Source: Luteimonas sp. S4-F44 (GTDB taxonomy: Bacteria > Pseudomonadota > Gammaproteobacteria > Xanthomonadales > Xanthomonadaceae). From it: DNA of 64,000 bases. The notes under the pieces are model-generated. The model saw only the letters and a program-made list of their open reading frames with translations, did no database searches and had not been told where the DNA came from. The stretch lies in the NCBI RefSeq assembly GCF_022637415.1, contig NZ_CP093340.1, forward strand, positions 2,604,001 to 2,668,000, read 5' to 3'. Below, piece by piece: positions 28,856 through 39,163 of the stretch (positions are counted from its first letter, which is position 1; each line of letters opens with the position of its first letter). The position numbers and the translations under genes are program-made.

Positions 28856-29352
28856 CGCACATCCCATCGCTTCACGGCGGCATCGTGGGTCAGGCTCCGG
28901 AGGTCCGCACCTTCGGCAAGCGCGCCGCACGGGCGAGCCGACGCACGCGGGGGCGCATGATCGCAGCTGGTCGGGACCACGACAACCGAAGCGCCGTCCG
29001 GCCGCGACGGAAGGCGACCCGCCCGCACCTGACCCAGAACAAGGCGCGGCACTCGCGGGCGGGCGAGGATGCCTGTGAACGAGGAGGCTTCCCATGCACG
29101 GCTATCAGGATCTCGCAGGCGACGACATGCCTGCGCCCCAGCTCGACGGCGACACCTCGCGCGGCGCGCTGTGCGAGCGCGGCATCGGCGAGGATGCCGG
29201 TCGCTACCGCGCGACGGTCTAGTACGCCGGGCCCCGCGCGCGGCGGCTGGACGAGGCGGGACGCATTCTCGAGGCGGCCGGCGACGCGCGCACGGGCCCC
29301 GGCCACGCGGCCTCTTGACAGACACGTCACCTAGCCCGCCCGCTACGACCCG
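28856..29352. other. 497-nt gap between LysR and EptA genes
   Basis: Apart from a possible 42-codon frame at 29094-29222 I see no gene, RNA or repeat here. The LysR promoter should lie in the left part. Base composition is as GC-rich as coding DNA. Confidence 0.5.
29094..29222 (+). CDS. Possible 42-residue protein or gene remnant
   Basis: Short frame starting MHGYQDLAGDDMPAPQ with a strong Shine-Dalgarno (GAGGAGG, 29081-29087, 7 nt before the ATG). After its TAG the same frame stays open for about 31 more codons (YAGPRARRLDEAGRILEAAG) with an Ala/Arg/Glu helix-like composition, so it may be a gene broken by one nonsense change. No family is recognised. The SD strength is the only positive evidence. 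Confidence 0.3.
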   Translation: MHGYQDLAGDDMPAPQLDGDTSRGALCERGIGEDAGRYRATV

Positions 29353-31020
29353 TCAGCCGCCGAGTCGCGCCGGCGGCGTACGACAAGCGGCGAACAGATC
29401 CAGGTCGCGCTCGTACACGTCACTGCGCACATCGAACAGGCCGAGCATGGCGTGATAGAAGTTGTCGTGGCTGTAGGCCCGGCTGGCGGCATGGCCGCCA
29501 AGGCAGCCGAGATCGAGCCCCGCATGCTGCGAGAATGCCGGCGAGACCCACATCAGCATCGGCACCTTCTTCTGTTCGTCGGGCGCAATCATGTAGGGCG
29601 TGCCGTGCAGGTACATGCCGCGCTCGCCCAGCGATTCGCCATGATCGGACAGGTAGATCATCGCGACATCGCGCTGGGCGGCGTAGCGCTGCAACAGATC
29701 GATGGTGTTGGCGAGCATCCGGTCGGTGTAGACCAGCGTGTTGTCGTAGGTGTTGGTCAGCGCCTCTCTGCTGCACTTATGGATCTGGTTACTGTCGCAG
29801 GTGGGCGTGAACGCACGGGCCTGCGCCGGATAGCGCTCGAAATAGGTCGGACCGTGGCTGCCCAGTTGGTGCAGCACGATCAAGGCGTCGCCATGCATCG
29901 CATCGATCCGCGCATCGAGCTGGTGCAGCAGGACTTCGTCGTAGCAGGTGCCGTCCTTGTTGACGCAGTGCTCGGCGATCTGCATTTTGGGCATGTCTTC
30001 ATTGGTCACACGTACGCAGACGCCCTTGCATCCACCGTTGTTGTTGTTACGCCAGAGAATCTCGACCCCGGTGCGAAGCAGCACGTCGAGCAGGTTCTCT
30101 TCCGTCGCTGCCCGCACCTCGTCGTACTGCGGGCGCGTCATGCGCGAGAACATGCACGGCAACGAGATCGCGGTGGCAGTGCCGCAGGACCACACGTCCG
30201 AAAAACTGATGATGTCCGCGCGTTTGGATAACACCGGATTGGTGGGGCGCGGATACCCGTTGAGCTGGAAATTCTGCGCACGCGCGGTTTCGCCCACGAC
30301 CACGATCACCAGTTTCGGCCGTGCACCGGCGACGGGCGCCGCGCGCGTGGCGTCCTCGGCGACGGTCCGCAGCGGCTGCGCAGTCGCGCTGTACCTGCGC
30401 TTGAGATAGCCATTGGTATTGCGCACGAAATTGAACGGCAGCAGTTGGTCGCGGATATGCCCGTTGTTGCGCAGTAACGATGCATAGTCCTTGTAGAACG
30501 TCATCGTCACCGCGAACAGCACGATCGATGTCACCAGCACATTGCCCAGCCACCAGACCAGCGTGCGCATCGGCGTGCCGACCGATTTGGTCTGCAGGAA
30601 CATCGTCGCTGCGGCCGGCACGATGCCCAGCCCGAGGATGGTGAGCAGCAGCGGGAGAGAAAAATACGAGGCCATTTCGGCCTGATTGGTCTCGAAAAAG
30701 TTCTGCACCATGCTGCGGTCGATCAGCACGTTATAATGCAGCATGAAGTAACTGCAGCCGGCACTGATCACCACCAGGGTGGCCAGCAAGGGTTTACGGA
30801 TATACGGCAGGGCCACGACCGGCGTGAGCAGCAGATTGATGATGCAGAACATAAAGACCGGCAGACTGAGGAAGAACGACAGGCTGCGCAGGCCATCGAT
30901 CTCCACCTCCAGCCACAACGTCCGCCATAGCACCACGTTGCCGATGGTGGCGAAGAACAATGCCGCCACCCAGGTCAGCTGGACAGGGTTGAGCCGCAAA
31001 GACGTCGAAGGCGGTGACAT
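29353..31020 (-). CDS. eptA: Lipid A phosphoethanolamine transferase (EptA-like)
   Basis: Inner-membrane enzyme that moves phosphoethanolamine from phosphatidylethanolamine to lipid A, lowering surface charge and affinity for cationic peptides; 555 residues. Five N-terminal helices (about residues 12-190) precede the periplasmic sulfatase-like domain. The nucleophile is Thr245 in GETARAQN; zinc ligands lie in ATAISLPCMFSR, YLSDHGESLGE and the His-rich C-terminal region (LGGHAASRAYSHDN). Several Cys pairs (CKGVC, CVNKDGTC) suggest the disulfides seen in EptA and MCR. It is divergent from a response regulator/kinase pair, with 77 nt between starts. By gene context this is the intrinsic chromosomal type, not a mobile mcr. 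Confidence 0.93.
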   Translation of the reverse strand: MSPPSTSLRLNPVQLTWVAALFFATIGNVVLWRTLWLEVEIDGLRSLSFFLSLPVFMFCIINLLLTPVVALPYIRKPLLATLVVISAGCSYFMLHYNVLIDRSMVQNFFETNQAEMASYFSLPLLLTILGLGIVPAAATMFLQTKSVGTPMRTLVWWLGNVLVTSIVLFAVTMTFYKDYASLLRNNGHIRDQLLPFNFVRNTNGYLKRRYSATAQPLRTVAEDATRAAPVAGARPKLVIVVVGETARAQNFQLNGYPRPTNPVLSKRADIISFSDVWSCGTATAISLPCMFSRMTRPQYDEVRAATEENLLDVLLRTGVEILWRNNNNGGCKGVCVRVTNEDMPKMQIAEHCVNKDGTCYDEVLLHQLDARIDAMHGDALIVLHQLGSHGPTYFERYPAQARAFTPTCDSNQIHKCSREALTNTYDNTLVYTDRMLANTIDLLQRYAAQRDVAMIYLSDHGESLGERGMYLHGTPYMIAPDEQKKVPMLMWVSPAFSQHAGLDLGCLGGHAASRAYSHDNFYHAMLGLFDVRSDVYERDLDLFAACRTPPARLGG

Positions 31021-31097
31021 GCGCGAAATCCAGCCGGACTAAAAGTGCGCGCAGTCTTGAGAACCCATCGTCAGGAAGTTGTTAGAGCACACGCCCC

Positions 31098-31793
31098 ATG
31101 ACTCGACTGCTCATCATCGAGGACAACCCCGAGCTGGTGGCCAACCTGTACGGCTTCTTCGAGCCCTTGGGCTACGTCATCGACGACGCCCGCGATGGCG
31201 CCACCGGCCTGCGGATGGCCACACAGAACGATTACGACGCCATCCTGCTGGATCTGATGCTGCCGCGACTCGACGGCATGACGCTGTGCCGGAAGTTGCG
31301 CGAGGAGTTCCAGAACCCGGTTCCGGTGCTGATGCTGACCGCACGCGACCCGGTCGACGATCGCGTGCAGGGCTTCGCACTGGGCGCGGACGACTACCTG
31401 GTCAAGCCGTTCTCGCTCAAGGAGCTGGACGCACGCATCAAGGCGCTGGTGCGCCGCGCGCAGGGCCGGCAGGTGCTGGGCATGCTGCGCTGGGAAGACC
31501 TGCAGGTGGACACCCGCGCCCCGCAGGCCTGGCGGCAGGGCCAGCCGATCGCGCTGACCCCCAGCACCCACAAGCTGCTGCTGTGCCTGATGCGCGCCGC
31601 GCCCTCCGTGGTCCGCAAGCAGGAGATGGAGTATCTGTTGTGGGGCGACGACCCGCCCGACAGCGGCGCCTTGCGCACCCATATCCACGAACTGCGGCAG
31701 CAGATCGACAAGAGCTTTGAGCCGGCGCTGATCGAGACGATGCACGGCGTGGGCTGGCGCTTGCTTGGGCCTGCGGCCACGATGTCGGACTGA
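31098..31793 (+). CDS. OmpR/PhoB-family response regulator (ColR/PmrA-like)
   Basis: 231-residue response regulator. The receiver domain (residues 1-115) has acidic Asp8-9 in IIEDN, phosphoacceptor Asp52 in LLDLMLP, Thr in LMLTARD and Lys in YLVKPFS. The C-terminal winged helix includes ALRTHIHELRQQID and ETMHGVGWRLLG, and so is OmpR type. It is followed 16 nt later by its sensor kinase and is divergent from eptA, which it most likely controls. In Pseudomonas the ColRS pair controls eptA and dgkA, both present here; orthology is inferred from context only. Confidence 0.92.
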   Translation: MTRLLIIEDNPELVANLYGFFEPLGYVIDDARDGATGLRMATQNDYDAILLDLMLPRLDGMTLCRKLREEFQNPVPVLMLTARDPVDDRVQGFALGADDYLVKPFSLKELDARIKALVRRAQGRQVLGMLRWEDLQVDTRAPQAWRQGQPIALTPSTHKLLLCLMRAAPSVVRKQEMEYLLWGDDPPDSGALRTHIHELRQQIDKSFEPALIETMHGVGWRLLGPAATMSD

Positions 31794-31809
31794 TCGAGGA
31801 CGACCCAAC

Positions 31810-33051
<1,242 letters not shown>

Positions 33052-33173
33052 CCGGACGACCTGCCCCCTGCGGATGTGGCCTGGACCGATGCCTCAGACG
33101 GCGACGCGGCTGACGAACATCTGACGGCGCCTGCGCCACGCTTGTCCTGATCCAACGTCGCAGGACATTGCAG

Positions 33174-33566
33174 ATGCCATCGCCAGGCCCCGCCGAGACC
33201 GGCAAGTACCCACACGGCAAGACCGGCCTGAGTCGGATCGCGCACACCTTGCTGTACTCGCGCGACGGCTTTCTCGCTGCCTTCCGCAGCGAGGCGGCGT
33301 TCCGCCAGTTGCTGGGCCTGCATGGCACGCTCATCGTCGTGGCCTGCCTGCTGGACGTGGGACCGCTCGCACGCGCGCTGATGCTGGCGGTGTGCTTTGT
33401 CAGCCTGCTGACCGAATTGCTCAACTCGGCGATCGAAGCCGTGGTCGATCGCATCTCGCTCGAGCGCCATCCGCTGTCCAAGCGCGCCAAGGACATGGGC
33501 AGCGCCGCCCAGTCCATTGCGCTGCTGATGGTCGGCACGGTCTGGGCCTCGATCCTGCTGGGCTAG
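33174..33566 (+). CDS. dgkA: Diacylglycerol kinase DgkA
   Basis: Small trimeric membrane kinase that phosphorylates diacylglycerol to phosphatidic acid; 130 residues from ATG 33174 (an in-frame TTG at 33168 is less likely). Three helices and the signature ELLNSAIEAVVDR, plus HPLSKRAKDMGSAAQ, identify it. The N-terminal GLSRIAHTLLYSRDGFLAAFRSE carries the basic amphipathic helix. Since EptA releases diacylglycerol, placing dgkA behind the regulator genes divergent from eptA gives by-product recycling under the same control. Confidence 0.95.
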   Translation: MPSPGPAETGKYPHGKTGLSRIAHTLLYSRDGFLAAFRSEAAFRQLLGLHGTLIVVACLLDVGPLARALMLAVCFVSLLTELLNSAIEAVVDRISLERHPLSKRAKDMGSAAQSIALLMVGTVWASILLG

Positions 33567-33681
33567 GCGACGACCCAAGCACCGGGCCCTGCAAGCTGGG
33601 CCACGACAGCGCTGATGACTGCCAGCGTCCTCGGCTCCCGGGGGTGCGATCGCGACGCTGCGAGGCACGGGCACCCGCCGC

Positions 33682-33716
33682 AAACAAAAACCCCAGCGTG
33701 CACGGGCGCGCTGGGG
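33682..33716 (-). terminator. Rho-independent terminator of ssb
   Basis: On the minus strand CCCCAGCG and CGCTGGGG form an 8-bp stem, followed by TTTTTGTTTG. It lies about 30 nt beyond the ssb stop. A textbook intrinsic terminator. Confidence 0.88.
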
Positions 33717-33744
33717 TTCGTCGTCGACGCGATGTCGCCCGCGA

Positions 33745-34263
33745 TCAGAACGGGATGTCGTCGTCGGAGAAGTCGTCCATCGGGGCCGGACGCTGCTGCG
33801 GGGGGGCCTGGCGCTGCGCGGGGGCGCTGCGCTGCGGCGGGCCGTCGTTGCCCGGGCCGCGCTGCGGGCGGCTGCCGCGGTCGTAACCGCCACCGCCGCC
33901 GCCACCACCACCGCCGCCACCACCCTCGCCGCGACCGCCGAGCATCTGCATCTCATTGGCGACGATATCGGTCGAGTACTTCTCCACGCCGTCCTGGCCG
34001 GTGTACTTGTCGTAGCGGATCTCGCCTTCGACATAGACCTGGCTGCCCTTGCGCAGGTACTCGCCGGCGATCTCGCCGAGCTTGCCGAAGAACACCACGC
34101 GGTGCCATTCGGTGCGCTCCTGCTTGTTGCCATCGCGGTCGTTGCGCACGCTGGTCGTGGCCAGGCTGATGCGGGTCACGGCCATGCCGCCCTGGGTGTA
34201 CTTGGTGTCGGGATCGTTGCCGAGGTTGCCGACCAGGATCACTTTGTTGATGCCACGGGCCAT
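33745..34263 (-). CDS. ssb: Single-stranded DNA-binding protein
   Basis: Essential ssDNA-binding protein acting in replication, recombination and repair; 172 residues. The OB-fold domain (residues 1-112) begins [19 protein letters not shown] and includes [15 protein letters not shown] and [10 protein letters not shown] linker with 13 consecutive glycines (codons at 33886-33924) and Gln/Pro-rich sequence leads to the acidic tip [10 protein letters not shown], which docks partner proteins. The ATG at 34263 fits the family start; a longer frame to 34359 has none of these features. The Gly run is a GGC/GGT microsatellite and may vary in length between strains. Confidence 0.97.
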   Translation of the reverse strand: MARGINKVILVGNLGNDPDTKYTQGGMAVTRISLATTSVRNDRDGNKQERTEWHRVVFFGKLGEIAGEYLRKGSQVYVEGEIRYDKYTGQDGVEKYSTDIVANEMQMLGGRGEGGGGGGGGGGGGGYDRGSRPQRGPGNDGPPQRSAPAQRQAPPQQRPAPMDDFSDDDIPF

Positions 34264-34327
34264 GAGGAGTCCTTGGAATTGCGCCGGCGCGGGTGTCCGG
34301 GAATGAAGAGGGGGCGCGGGACAGTGA

Positions 34328-34333
34328 ATTATA
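34328..34333 (-). promoter_or_regulatory. -10 element of ssb promoter (candidate)
   Basis: TATAAT on the minus strand, 65 nt upstream of the ssb ATG in otherwise GC-rich DNA. No good -35 is seen at standard spacing (TTGCCG at 34354-34359 gives a 20-nt spacer). Confidence 0.45.
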
Positions 34334-34409
34334 CCGGTCGCCGGGGCGCGATCCGGCAACCCCCTGGCGCAGGGCCGGGAAAGCGCCCCCGCCGCCGTCG
34401 GGGCTCTCC

Positions 34410-34415
34410 TATAAT
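34410..34415 (+). promoter_or_regulatory. -10 element of polyprenyl synthase promoter (candidate)
   Basis: TATAAT on the plus strand, 28 nt before the ATG at 34443, the mirror of the ssb signal. No clear -35 is seen. Confidence 0.45.
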
Positions 34416-34442
34416 TCCGGGTCTGCCCGTCCCGGATCCCGC

Positions 34443-35441
34443 ATGAACAACGCCGCCGCCCCGGCCGCCAGGCTCGACCTGCCGGCGATCCAGTCGCTCG
34501 CCGCCGCGGACATGGCCAAGGTCGATGCGCTGATCCGGCGCCGGCTAGCGTCGGATGTGCTGCTGATCAACCAGGTGGCCGAGCATATCGTCTCGGCGGG
34601 CGGCAAGCGGCTGCGGCCGATGCTGGTGATGCTGGCCGGCCAGGCCACCGGGCAGGTGCGAGGCGACCACCACCAGCTTGCGGCGATCGTCGAGTTCATC
34701 CACACCTCGACCCTGCTGCACGACGATGTCGTCGACGAATCCGACCTGCGCCGCGGCCGCAGCACGGCCAACGCGATCTGGGGCAACGCCGCCAGCGTGC
34801 TGGTCGGCGATTTCCTGTACTCGCGCAGCTTCCAGCTGATGGTCGAGCTCGACAGCATGGCGGTCATGCGCCTGCTCGCCGACACCACCAACCGCATCGC
34901 CGAAGGCGAGGTGCTGCAGTTGCTGCACGTGCGCAACCCCGACACCGACGAGGCCGCGTACCTGCGCGTGATCGAGCGCAAGACCGCGGTCCTGTTCGCC
35001 GCCGGCACCCGCCTGGGCGCGATGGCGTCCAGTGCCGACGAGGCCACCCAGCAGGCGCTCTACGACTACGGTATGCAGTTGGGCTACGCATTCCAGATCG
35101 CCGACGACGTGCTCGACTACTCGGGCGACGCCACGGCGCTGGGCAAGAACCTCGGCGACGACCTCGCCGAGGGCAAGGCGACGCTGCCGCTGATCCACGC
35201 GATGGCCCAGGCCACGCCCGAGCGCCGCGCGCGGCTGCGCACGATCGTCGAGCAGGGCGACACCACAGCGCTGCCCGAAGTGCTCGCCGCGATCGCCGAC
35301 GCCGGCAGCCTCGCCTACAGCCGCGCACGCGCGGTCGAGTACGCCGACGCCGCCGAACGCGCGCTCGGCGGCCTGCCGGACAACGACGCCATCGCCGCGC
35401 TGCGCGGCCTGGCCCGTTACGCGGTCGAACGCGGGTACTGA
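34443..35441 (+). CDS. ispB: Octaprenyl (polyprenyl) diphosphate synthase
   Basis: Trans-prenyltransferase of 332 residues that builds the isoprenoid side chain of ubiquinone (and menaquinone, if made) from IPP and farnesyl diphosphate. The first aspartate-rich motif is [15 protein letters not shown], the second [13 protein letters not shown]; upstream GGKRLRPML binds IPP. Chain length is inferred as C40 from IspB similarity, since the small residues ahead of the first DDxxD allow long chains. The start at 34443 fits the family. It is divergent from ssb. Confidence 0.93.
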   Translation: MNNAAAPAARLDLPAIQSLAAADMAKVDALIRRRLASDVLLINQVAEHIVSAGGKRLRPMLVMLAGQATGQVRGDHHQLAAIVEFIHTSTLLHDDVVDESDLRRGRSTANAIWGNAASVLVGDFLYSRSFQLMVELDSMAVMRLLADTTNRIAEGEVLQLLHVRNPDTDEAAYLRVIERKTAVLFAAGTRLGAMASSADEATQQALYDYGMQLGYAFQIADDVLDYSGDATALGKNLGDDLAEGKATLPLIHAMAQATPERRARLRTIVEQGDTTALPEVLAAIADAGSLAYSRARAVEYADAAERALGGLPDNDAIAALRGLARYAVERGY

Positions 35442-35487
35442 GGCCCCGTTTTCGGGCGCGTGCGCGACGCCCCGCCGCTGGCCCGCC

Positions 35488-36273
35488 TCAGCGGGTCGGC
35501 GAGGCCAGCACCTCCGCGAAGAAATCCTCCATCTGCCGCCAGGCGCGCGCCGCCGCGCGCGGGTGGTAGACGCAGCCAGGCGGGCTCGCGGCGTCGGACT
35601 CGGCGAAGCAATGCACCGCGCCGCTGTAGTTGACGAACTGCCAGTCGGCGCCGGCCGCGTCCATCTCGCGCTCGAATCCGGCGATGTCGTCCGCGCTCAC
35701 ACTGCGGTCGGCAGCGCCGTTGAGCACCAGCACCGGCGCCTTCACTGCATCGGCCGCCGCCGGCAGCGGCGTCGACAGGCCGCCGTGCAGGCTGACGACG
35801 CCGGCGAGCGCCTCGCCTGCGCGGACCAGTTCGAGCACGGTCGTGCCGCCGAAGCAGAAGCCGAACGCGGCGATCCGATCGGCATCGACCTGGGGCTGCG
35901 CCTTGAGCACCTCCACCGCCTTGCGCGCGCGAGCGCGCAAGGTCGGCCGATCGTCGCGCAGGGCCTTGGCGACCGGGCCGGCCTCGACATCGGTCGTGGG
36001 CCGCACGTGCTTGCCGTAGACGTCGGCGACCAACACGACGTAGCGATCGCCGGCCGCCTGCCGCGCCTTCTCGACCGCCGAGTCGTTAACACCCTTCCAG
36101 TTGGGCACCATCACCAAGCCCGGCCTGGGACTCGTGACAGCGTCGTCGTAGACCAACACGCCGGCGAAGGTCTCACCGTCGAGTGTCCACTCGACCGGGT
36201 CGGCTTTCGGAGCGGCGAGCGCGGACGTGGCACAGACCAGCGACAACAACACGAGCAGGGACAGGCGTTTCAT
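35488..36273 (-). CDS. Exported dienelactone hydrolase family protein
   Basis: Alpha/beta hydrolase of 261 residues with a signal peptide (MKRLSLLVLLSLVCATSALA), so probably periplasmic. The catalytic triad of the DLH family is visible: Cys in GFCFGGTT, Asp in NGAADRSVS and His in SGAVHCFAE. True chlorocatechol-pathway DLHs are cytoplasmic, and no such pathway genes are near, so the substrate is unknown; general ester or lactone hydrolysis is likely. It is convergent with the polyprenyl synthase gene. Confidence 0.9.
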   Translation of the reverse strand: MKRLSLLVLLSLVCATSALAAPKADPVEWTLDGETFAGVLVYDDAVTSPRPGLVMVPNWKGVNDSAVEKARQAAGDRYVVLVADVYGKHVRPTTDVEAGPVAKALRDDRPTLRARARKAVEVLKAQPQVDADRIAAFGFCFGGTTVLELVRAGEALAGVVSLHGGLSTPLPAAADAVKAPVLVLNGAADRSVSADDIAGFEREMDAAGADWQFVNYSGAVHCFAESDAASPPGCVYHPRAAARAWRQMEDFFAEVLASPTR

Positions 36274-36339
36274 CGGACGGCTCCGGGCGATGGGACCGGC
36301 CCAGCCTACTCCGCCCCGCGCGCAGCCGCGTGTGCGCGG

Positions 36340-37806
36340 TCAGCCGATGCCCAGGCCCGGAATCGCGGTGATGGCATCGGGGTCGAAGCCCCCGAGTTCG
36401 GCGAAATGGCGGCCGCGCGCGGTGTAGTCGCGATAAGCGCCAAAGCTCGGTGCGCCGGGCGAGAGCAGCAGCACGCCGTCGCCGCCGAGCGTAGCGCGCG
36501 CCTGCGCCACCGCCGCGGCCAGATCGCCCGCCTCGGCCAATGCGAAGTCGCACGCGCGCGCAACCGGCGCGAGCAGTGCGTGGATCCGCGGGCCGTTGCC
36601 GCCCATGGTCACGATCGCGTGCGGTGCGCGCGTTTGCATCGCATCGGCGAAAGCCTGCCAATCCAGGCCGCGGTCGTGGCCGCCGATCAGCAGCGCGACC
36701 CGGTGGCCGGCAAACACCTCGAGCGCCGCCAGCGTGGCGTGCGGGGTGGTGCTGATCGAATCGTTGACCCAGGTCACGCCGTCGCGGGTGCCCAGCGCCT
36801 GCAGCCGGTGCGGCAGCGGCACGAAGCCGGTGGCCGCGGCGGCCAGCGGCGCGGCGTCGATGCCGAGCGCCTCGATCGCGGTCAGCACCGCACACAGATT
36901 GCCGCGGTTGTGGCGCCCGGGCAGCGGCAGGCCGGCGGTGTCGAGCACAGTGACATCACCGCGATACAGCACGTCGCCGCGCAGGTGCCAGCCATCGGCG
37001 CGTCCGAACCAGCGCACCTCGCTGCCCGGCAGCGTCAGCGCGGCCAGACGCGGATCGGCGGCGTTGAGCACCGCGATCCGCGGCCGGGCCCGGGTCACCA
37101 GCGCGAGCTTGTCCTCGACATAGCGCTGCTCGCTGCCGTGCCAGTCCAGGTGCTCGGGGAAAATGTTGGTCACCACCGCTACGTCCGGCCGCACGCCGCT
37201 CGCGGCGACATCGCCCGTCTGGTAGCTCGACAGCTCGATCGCCCAGGCGTCGGCCTGGGCATCGTGCAGTTCCAGCAGCGGCAGGCCGATGTTGCCGGCG
37301 AGTGCGGTGGGCAGGCCGGCGCTGCGCAACAGATGGGCGAGCAGCGCCGTCGTGGTGCTCTTGCCCTTGGTCCCGGTGACGCAGACCGTGCCCACGGCGA
37401 TCCCACCGGGTGCGGCGCGCTGCGCGAACCACAGCGCAGTGCCGCCGATGAACCGCGTGCCCTGCGCCGCCGCGGCCACGGCCTCGGGCCGGTACGGGCT
37501 GATGCCCGGCGACTTGATCACCACGGCAAAGCGCGCCAACCGTTCGGCACTCGCCTCGGTCTCGACCGACAACGCCGAATCACCCAGTCCGCGCACTTCG
37601 TCGGCTTCGGCGGGCGCGCAGAACACCGTCAGCGGCAGCGCCGCCGTCGACGCCGGACGCTCGCCGGACGACGGCGCGGACATCGCGGCTCCCGCCCCCC
37701 GCGCGGCGCGCAGCGCGGCATACGCGGCCCGTCCTTCGCGTCCCCAGCCCCACAGCGCGATGCGGCCGCCTCGGGCGGCGAGCGCGTCAAGCTGCGAGAT
37801 GCGCAC
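36340..37806 (-). CDS. murD2: MurD2, UDP-MurNAc-L-alanine--L-glutamate ligase
   Basis: Mur ligase of about 488 residues. In Xanthomonas the MurD2 type adds L-glutamate (not D-glutamate) to UDP-MurNAc-L-Ala, and MurL then inverts it. The N-terminal Rossmann-like part reads [14 protein letters not shown]; the ATP site is [11 protein letters not shown]; the central domain has SSYQTGD and [12 protein letters not shown]; the ligand-binding C domain starts near [16 protein letters not shown]. The best start is GTG 37806 ([10 protein letters not shown]), which overlaps the murL end by 20 nt; the next ATG would delete the first domain. It is the last gene of lysAC-murL-murD2. The assignment as MurD2 rather than MurD rests on the adjacent murL. 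Confidence 0.9.
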   Translation of the reverse strand: MRISQLDALAARGGRIALWGWGREGRAAYAALRAARGAGAAMSAPSSGERPASTAALPLTVFCAPAEADEVRGLGDSALSVETEASAERLARFAVVIKSPGISPYRPEAVAAAAQGTRFIGGTALWFAQRAAPGGIAVGTVCVTGTKGKSTTTALLAHLLRSAGLPTALAGNIGLPLLELHDAQADAWAIELSSYQTGDVAASGVRPDVAVVTNIFPEHLDWHGSEQRYVEDKLALVTRARPRIAVLNAADPRLAALTLPGSEVRWFGRADGWHLRGDVLYRGDVTVLDTAGLPLPGRHNRGNLCAVLTAIEALGIDAAPLAAAATGFVPLPHRLQALGTRDGVTWVNDSISTTPHATLAALEVFAGHRVALLIGGHDRGLDWQAFADAMQTRAPHAIVTMGGNGPRIHALLAPVARACDFALAEAGDLAAAVAQARATLGGDGVLLLSPGAPSFGAYRDYTARGRHFAELGGFDPDAITAIPGLGIG

Positions 37807-39163
37807 GCAGGCGTTCCCACAAGGCGGGGGGCACGCGGTGCTCCTCGTCGACCACCAGCAGCGGCGCGATGTCCAGTTCGCCGGCGTCGAGCCGGGGCGC
37901 GATCTCGCGCGCGAAACGGGCGACCACCGCGTCCTCGCGCCATTCCGGACGCTGCGCAAGTGCCGCCATCGCCGCACGCGACTCGCGGCCCTCGCCGACA
38001 CATTCGAACGGCTTGTGGTCGCGATACTCGAGCAGCGCGTCGAAACCGGGCACCTGGGCCGGATCGTCGAGCAGATTGCGCCCGAAGATCGACACCAGCC
38101 TCGGCTTGGGCATGAACGGTGCCAGCGCGAGGAACACGAAATGGCACTTGGGGCAGATGCCGCACCAGCGGTTGACCGGCCGCTCGCCGAGCAGATGGAA
38201 GTTGCGGTTGCAGCTGGAGAAATGCGCGTCGTAGCGGTCGGTCCTGGCGAACTGCCGCGCGACCGCCAGCTCCGACAACGGCCGCAGCAGCGAGTAGTAA
38301 TAAAGGTCGGCTGCGACGTGGCGCTGCACGTGCTCGCCGAACGCGCGCTCGAACGCCCAGCCCTTCGACCACTGGTGGTTGACCTCGTTGGTCGTGCTGC
38401 CGTCGGCGGCCTGGATCAGGCTGCCGTAGCTGGCCGAGCGTTCGTTGGAGAACACCACCTGGTCGACACCGTGCAGCACCGCGGCCAGTACCAGGATCGC
38501 CGAATTGATCGCGGTGACCGGGATGTGGCCGTTGAGCGCGCCCTGGCGGTTGTACTCGAACAACTGCGGCGCCAACTGGCGGCCGATGTTGAGCGTCGGC
38601 AGACCGGTGCGCTCGGCGCAGACCCGGATCAGCTGCGAGCCGCCGATCCACGCCACGGTCTGCGCGACGCCCAGCGCGCGCAGTGCCTCGATCGACACCA
38701 GCGAATCCTTGCCGCCGCCGATCGCGACCAGCGCATGGGCGCGCAGGTCCAGCGTCGGTGCTGAGGCCTCGTCCGTGGCGGCGTCGGCCGGGAAGCGGAT
38801 CTTGCCGTGCAGGTCGAGTCCGTTGCGGTAGGCGAATTCGCCCAGCCCATGCACGTAGGCGTCCTCGAGCAGCGCCGCGGTGGCGGCATCGATCGCATAG
38901 CCGTCGATGCGGATCTGCGGCGGCACGGCGGCCTTGTAGTAGCTCACGCCGGCGAGCAGGTGCAGCAGGCGCAGCGCGCGGGTCGCGGCCTGCGCGCGCG
39001 CGCCCTCGAGTGCGAACGGCGCGCCGGGCACGGTCACGGTTTCGACCAGCTCCGGGCCGTCGTCGAAGGCGTAGCGCAACCGCGCCACGCCGGTCGCGGC
39101 GTCGAGGTCGCAATCGACGAAGCGGAAGCAGCGGATGGCGCTGCGGTCGAATCCGGAAGTCAT
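37787..39163 (-). CDS. murL: MurL, UDP-MurNAc-L-Ala-L-Glu epimerase
   Basis: Epimerase of 458 residues that, with ATP, converts the terminal L-Glu of UDP-MurNAc-L-Ala-L-Glu to D-Glu, replacing glutamate racemase MurI in Xanthomonas. Recognisable features are the PP-loop-like [14 protein letters not shown] near residue 145, [25 protein letters not shown], and a Cys pair in CGICPKCHF. It has often been labelled hypothetical. Its ATG overlaps the lysAC stop (ATGA, 39160-39163) and its end overlaps murD2, so the three are translationally coupled. The prediction that the genome lacks or does not need murI cannot be tested in this window. Confidence 0.9.
   Translation of the reverse strand: MTSGFDRSAIRCFRFVDCDLDAATGVARLRYAFDDGPELVETVTVPGAPFALEGARAQAATRALRLLHLLAGVSYYKAAVPPQIRIDGYAIDAATAALLEDAYVHGLGEFAYRNGLDLHGKIRFPADAATDEASAPTLDLRAHALVAIGGGKDSLVSIEALRALGVAQTVAWIGGSQLIRVCAERTGLPTLNIGRQLAPQLFEYNRQGALNGHIPVTAINSAILVLAAVLHGVDQVVFSNERSASYGSLIQAADGSTTNEVNHQWSKGWAFERAFGEHVQRHVAADLYYYSLLRPLSELAVARQFARTDRYDAHFSSCNRNFHLLGERPVNRWCGICPKCHFVFLALAPFMPKPRLVSIFGRNLLDDPAQVPGFDALLEYRDHKPFECVGEGRESRAAMAALAQRPEWREDAVVARFAREIAPRLDAGELDIAPLLVVDEEHRVPPALWERLRAHLAA

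Noticed and set aside
29353..31020. Acquired mobile colistin resistance (mcr) gene
   Set aside because: No insertion sequences or plasmid genes flank it, composition matches the neighbours, and it is paired with regulator genes and dgkA, so it is the resident chromosomal type.
35563..38115. 850-codon open frame on the plus strand
   Set aside because: Antisense across the DLH, murD2 and murL genes; its His/Arg/Gln-rich composition is typical of complement reading.
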